From NCBI GenBank assembly GCA_023525715.1, contig CM042012.1:37064189-37128188 (forward strand): DNA of 64,000 nt, given 5' to 3'. The notes beneath the pieces are model-generated. The model saw only the letters and a list, made by a program, of their open reading frames with translations, was not told where the DNA came from and searched no databases. The DNA comes from Cichorium intybus (taxonomy: Eukaryota; Streptophyta; Magnoliopsida; Asterales; Asteraceae). The stretch's first letter is position 1; the number at the start of each line of letters is the position of its first letter. A program made the position numbers and the translations under genes. Positions 63,605-64,000 of this stretch are shown here, in pieces.

Positions 63605-63733
63605 TGACGACAGACTAAACAGTTTATGTACATAAGTAATTACTCAAGTAGAATTAGAAAACATATTTACATATATGTATAAAATTTTTTTTACTATATA
63701 CATAGCAATGTAATGTGGTTTTTGCCGTTGCAG

Positions 63734-63856
63734 ATGACGAGGATAGCAGAGCTAAAACATGGCTGTAGTGGATTAGCATTAAAGATTCGTATTATTCGGA
63801 AATGGATGCCTCACTACAGAAAGTCTGAAACTTGGTACCTTGCTGTTGACAAACAT
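63734..63856 (+). CDS. RPA70-like (OB-fold) gene, first exon; continues past the window
   Basis: After a CAG acceptor-like site, an ATG opens 41 codons (MTRIAELKHGC, ALKIRIIRKWMP, WYLAVDKH) ending at a GTACTC donor-like site. The pattern ISELK, then IKVRVxRxW, then VDEKG is the start of plant RPA70-type single-strand DNA-binding proteins. Plant Helitrons often carry such a gene beside Rep/helicase, so it probably belongs to the same element. Only one exon is visible; confidence in the exon ends is moderate. Confidence 0.55.
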
Positions 63857-64000
63857 GTACTCACCCTTTTACCTTATATTTACTTTATGTGAAACTTTTT
63901 TTAAATTTAATTGACATCTCAATGCTGATTTTTTACTGTAAATTAGAGTCTCGTTTCTTTTGTAACTTATATCTATTAGATAAAACGATTTTTATACATT
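63857..64000 (+). other. Probable intron of the RPA-like gene
   Basis: T-rich sequence after the donor site, running off the window. No other feature was seen. Confidence 0.4.

Overview
This window is nuclear DNA from a flowering plant, most likely a eudicot. The evidence is spliced genes with GT-AG introns, plant-type Ty3/gypsy chromoviruses, LTR elements primed by tRNA-Met or tRNA-Asp, a FAR1-type gene, a plant Helitron and tRNA-derived SINEs. I cannot name the species. About nine tenths of the window is transposon-derived. There is one clearly intact host gene, a six-exon oligopeptide transporter (OPT family, 733 residues, minus strand, 10059-14087).

Layout. 1-8179: old, overlapping fragments. 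These are a gypsy LTR and a rotted pol (1-4485), a tRNA-Asp-primed element with its LTR (4486-6080), the 3' end of a Ty1/copia element (6081-6962) and another LTR fragment (6963-8179) that cuts a FAR1-like pseudogene (8180-9243). 10059-14154: OPT gene with a TATA box. 15155-20651: small DNA elements (a PIF/Harbinger derivative with a dying ORF1, a 1.2-kb TAA-flanked element with a SINE inside it), another LTR fragment and (AT)n arrays. 20875-22777: solo LTR with a perfect 5-bp target duplication. 23169-36450: element A, a complete chromovirus on the minus strand with two 1503-bp LTRs, itself split by element D (25509-30705), a non-autonomous tRNA-Asp-primed element with two 1647-bp LTRs. 36504-38587: small MITE, SINE and hAT remnants. 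39775-57021: element C, a plus-strand chromovirus with a ruined pol but nearly identical LTRs. Its 5' LTR carries a 423-bp hAT MITE (40974-41396) and element B (41946-50157), a minus-strand chromovirus. 59156-63856: Helitron Rep/helicase pseudogene followed by the first exon of an RPA-like gene that runs out of the window.

Insertion order can be read from target duplications. Solo LTR: CTTTA. A: CAACA. D inside A: TGTAC. C: ACATT. hAT MITE inside C: ATATATAG. B is younger than C, and its left junction was later lost with part of the host LTR.

Most worth following: (1) element B has a 68-bp GT-AG intron exactly inside the protease start. Unspliced RNA would stop after Gag and spliced RNA would make Gag-Pol; elements A and C have no insertion there. 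(2) Five otherwise different LTR families share a short hairpin followed by AGTGAGTAAT or a close variant. (3) Several LTR families carry family-specific arrays of GC-rich palindromes just upstream of their TATA boxes. (4) Element C looks trans-mobilised, because its LTRs are young but its pol is long dead.
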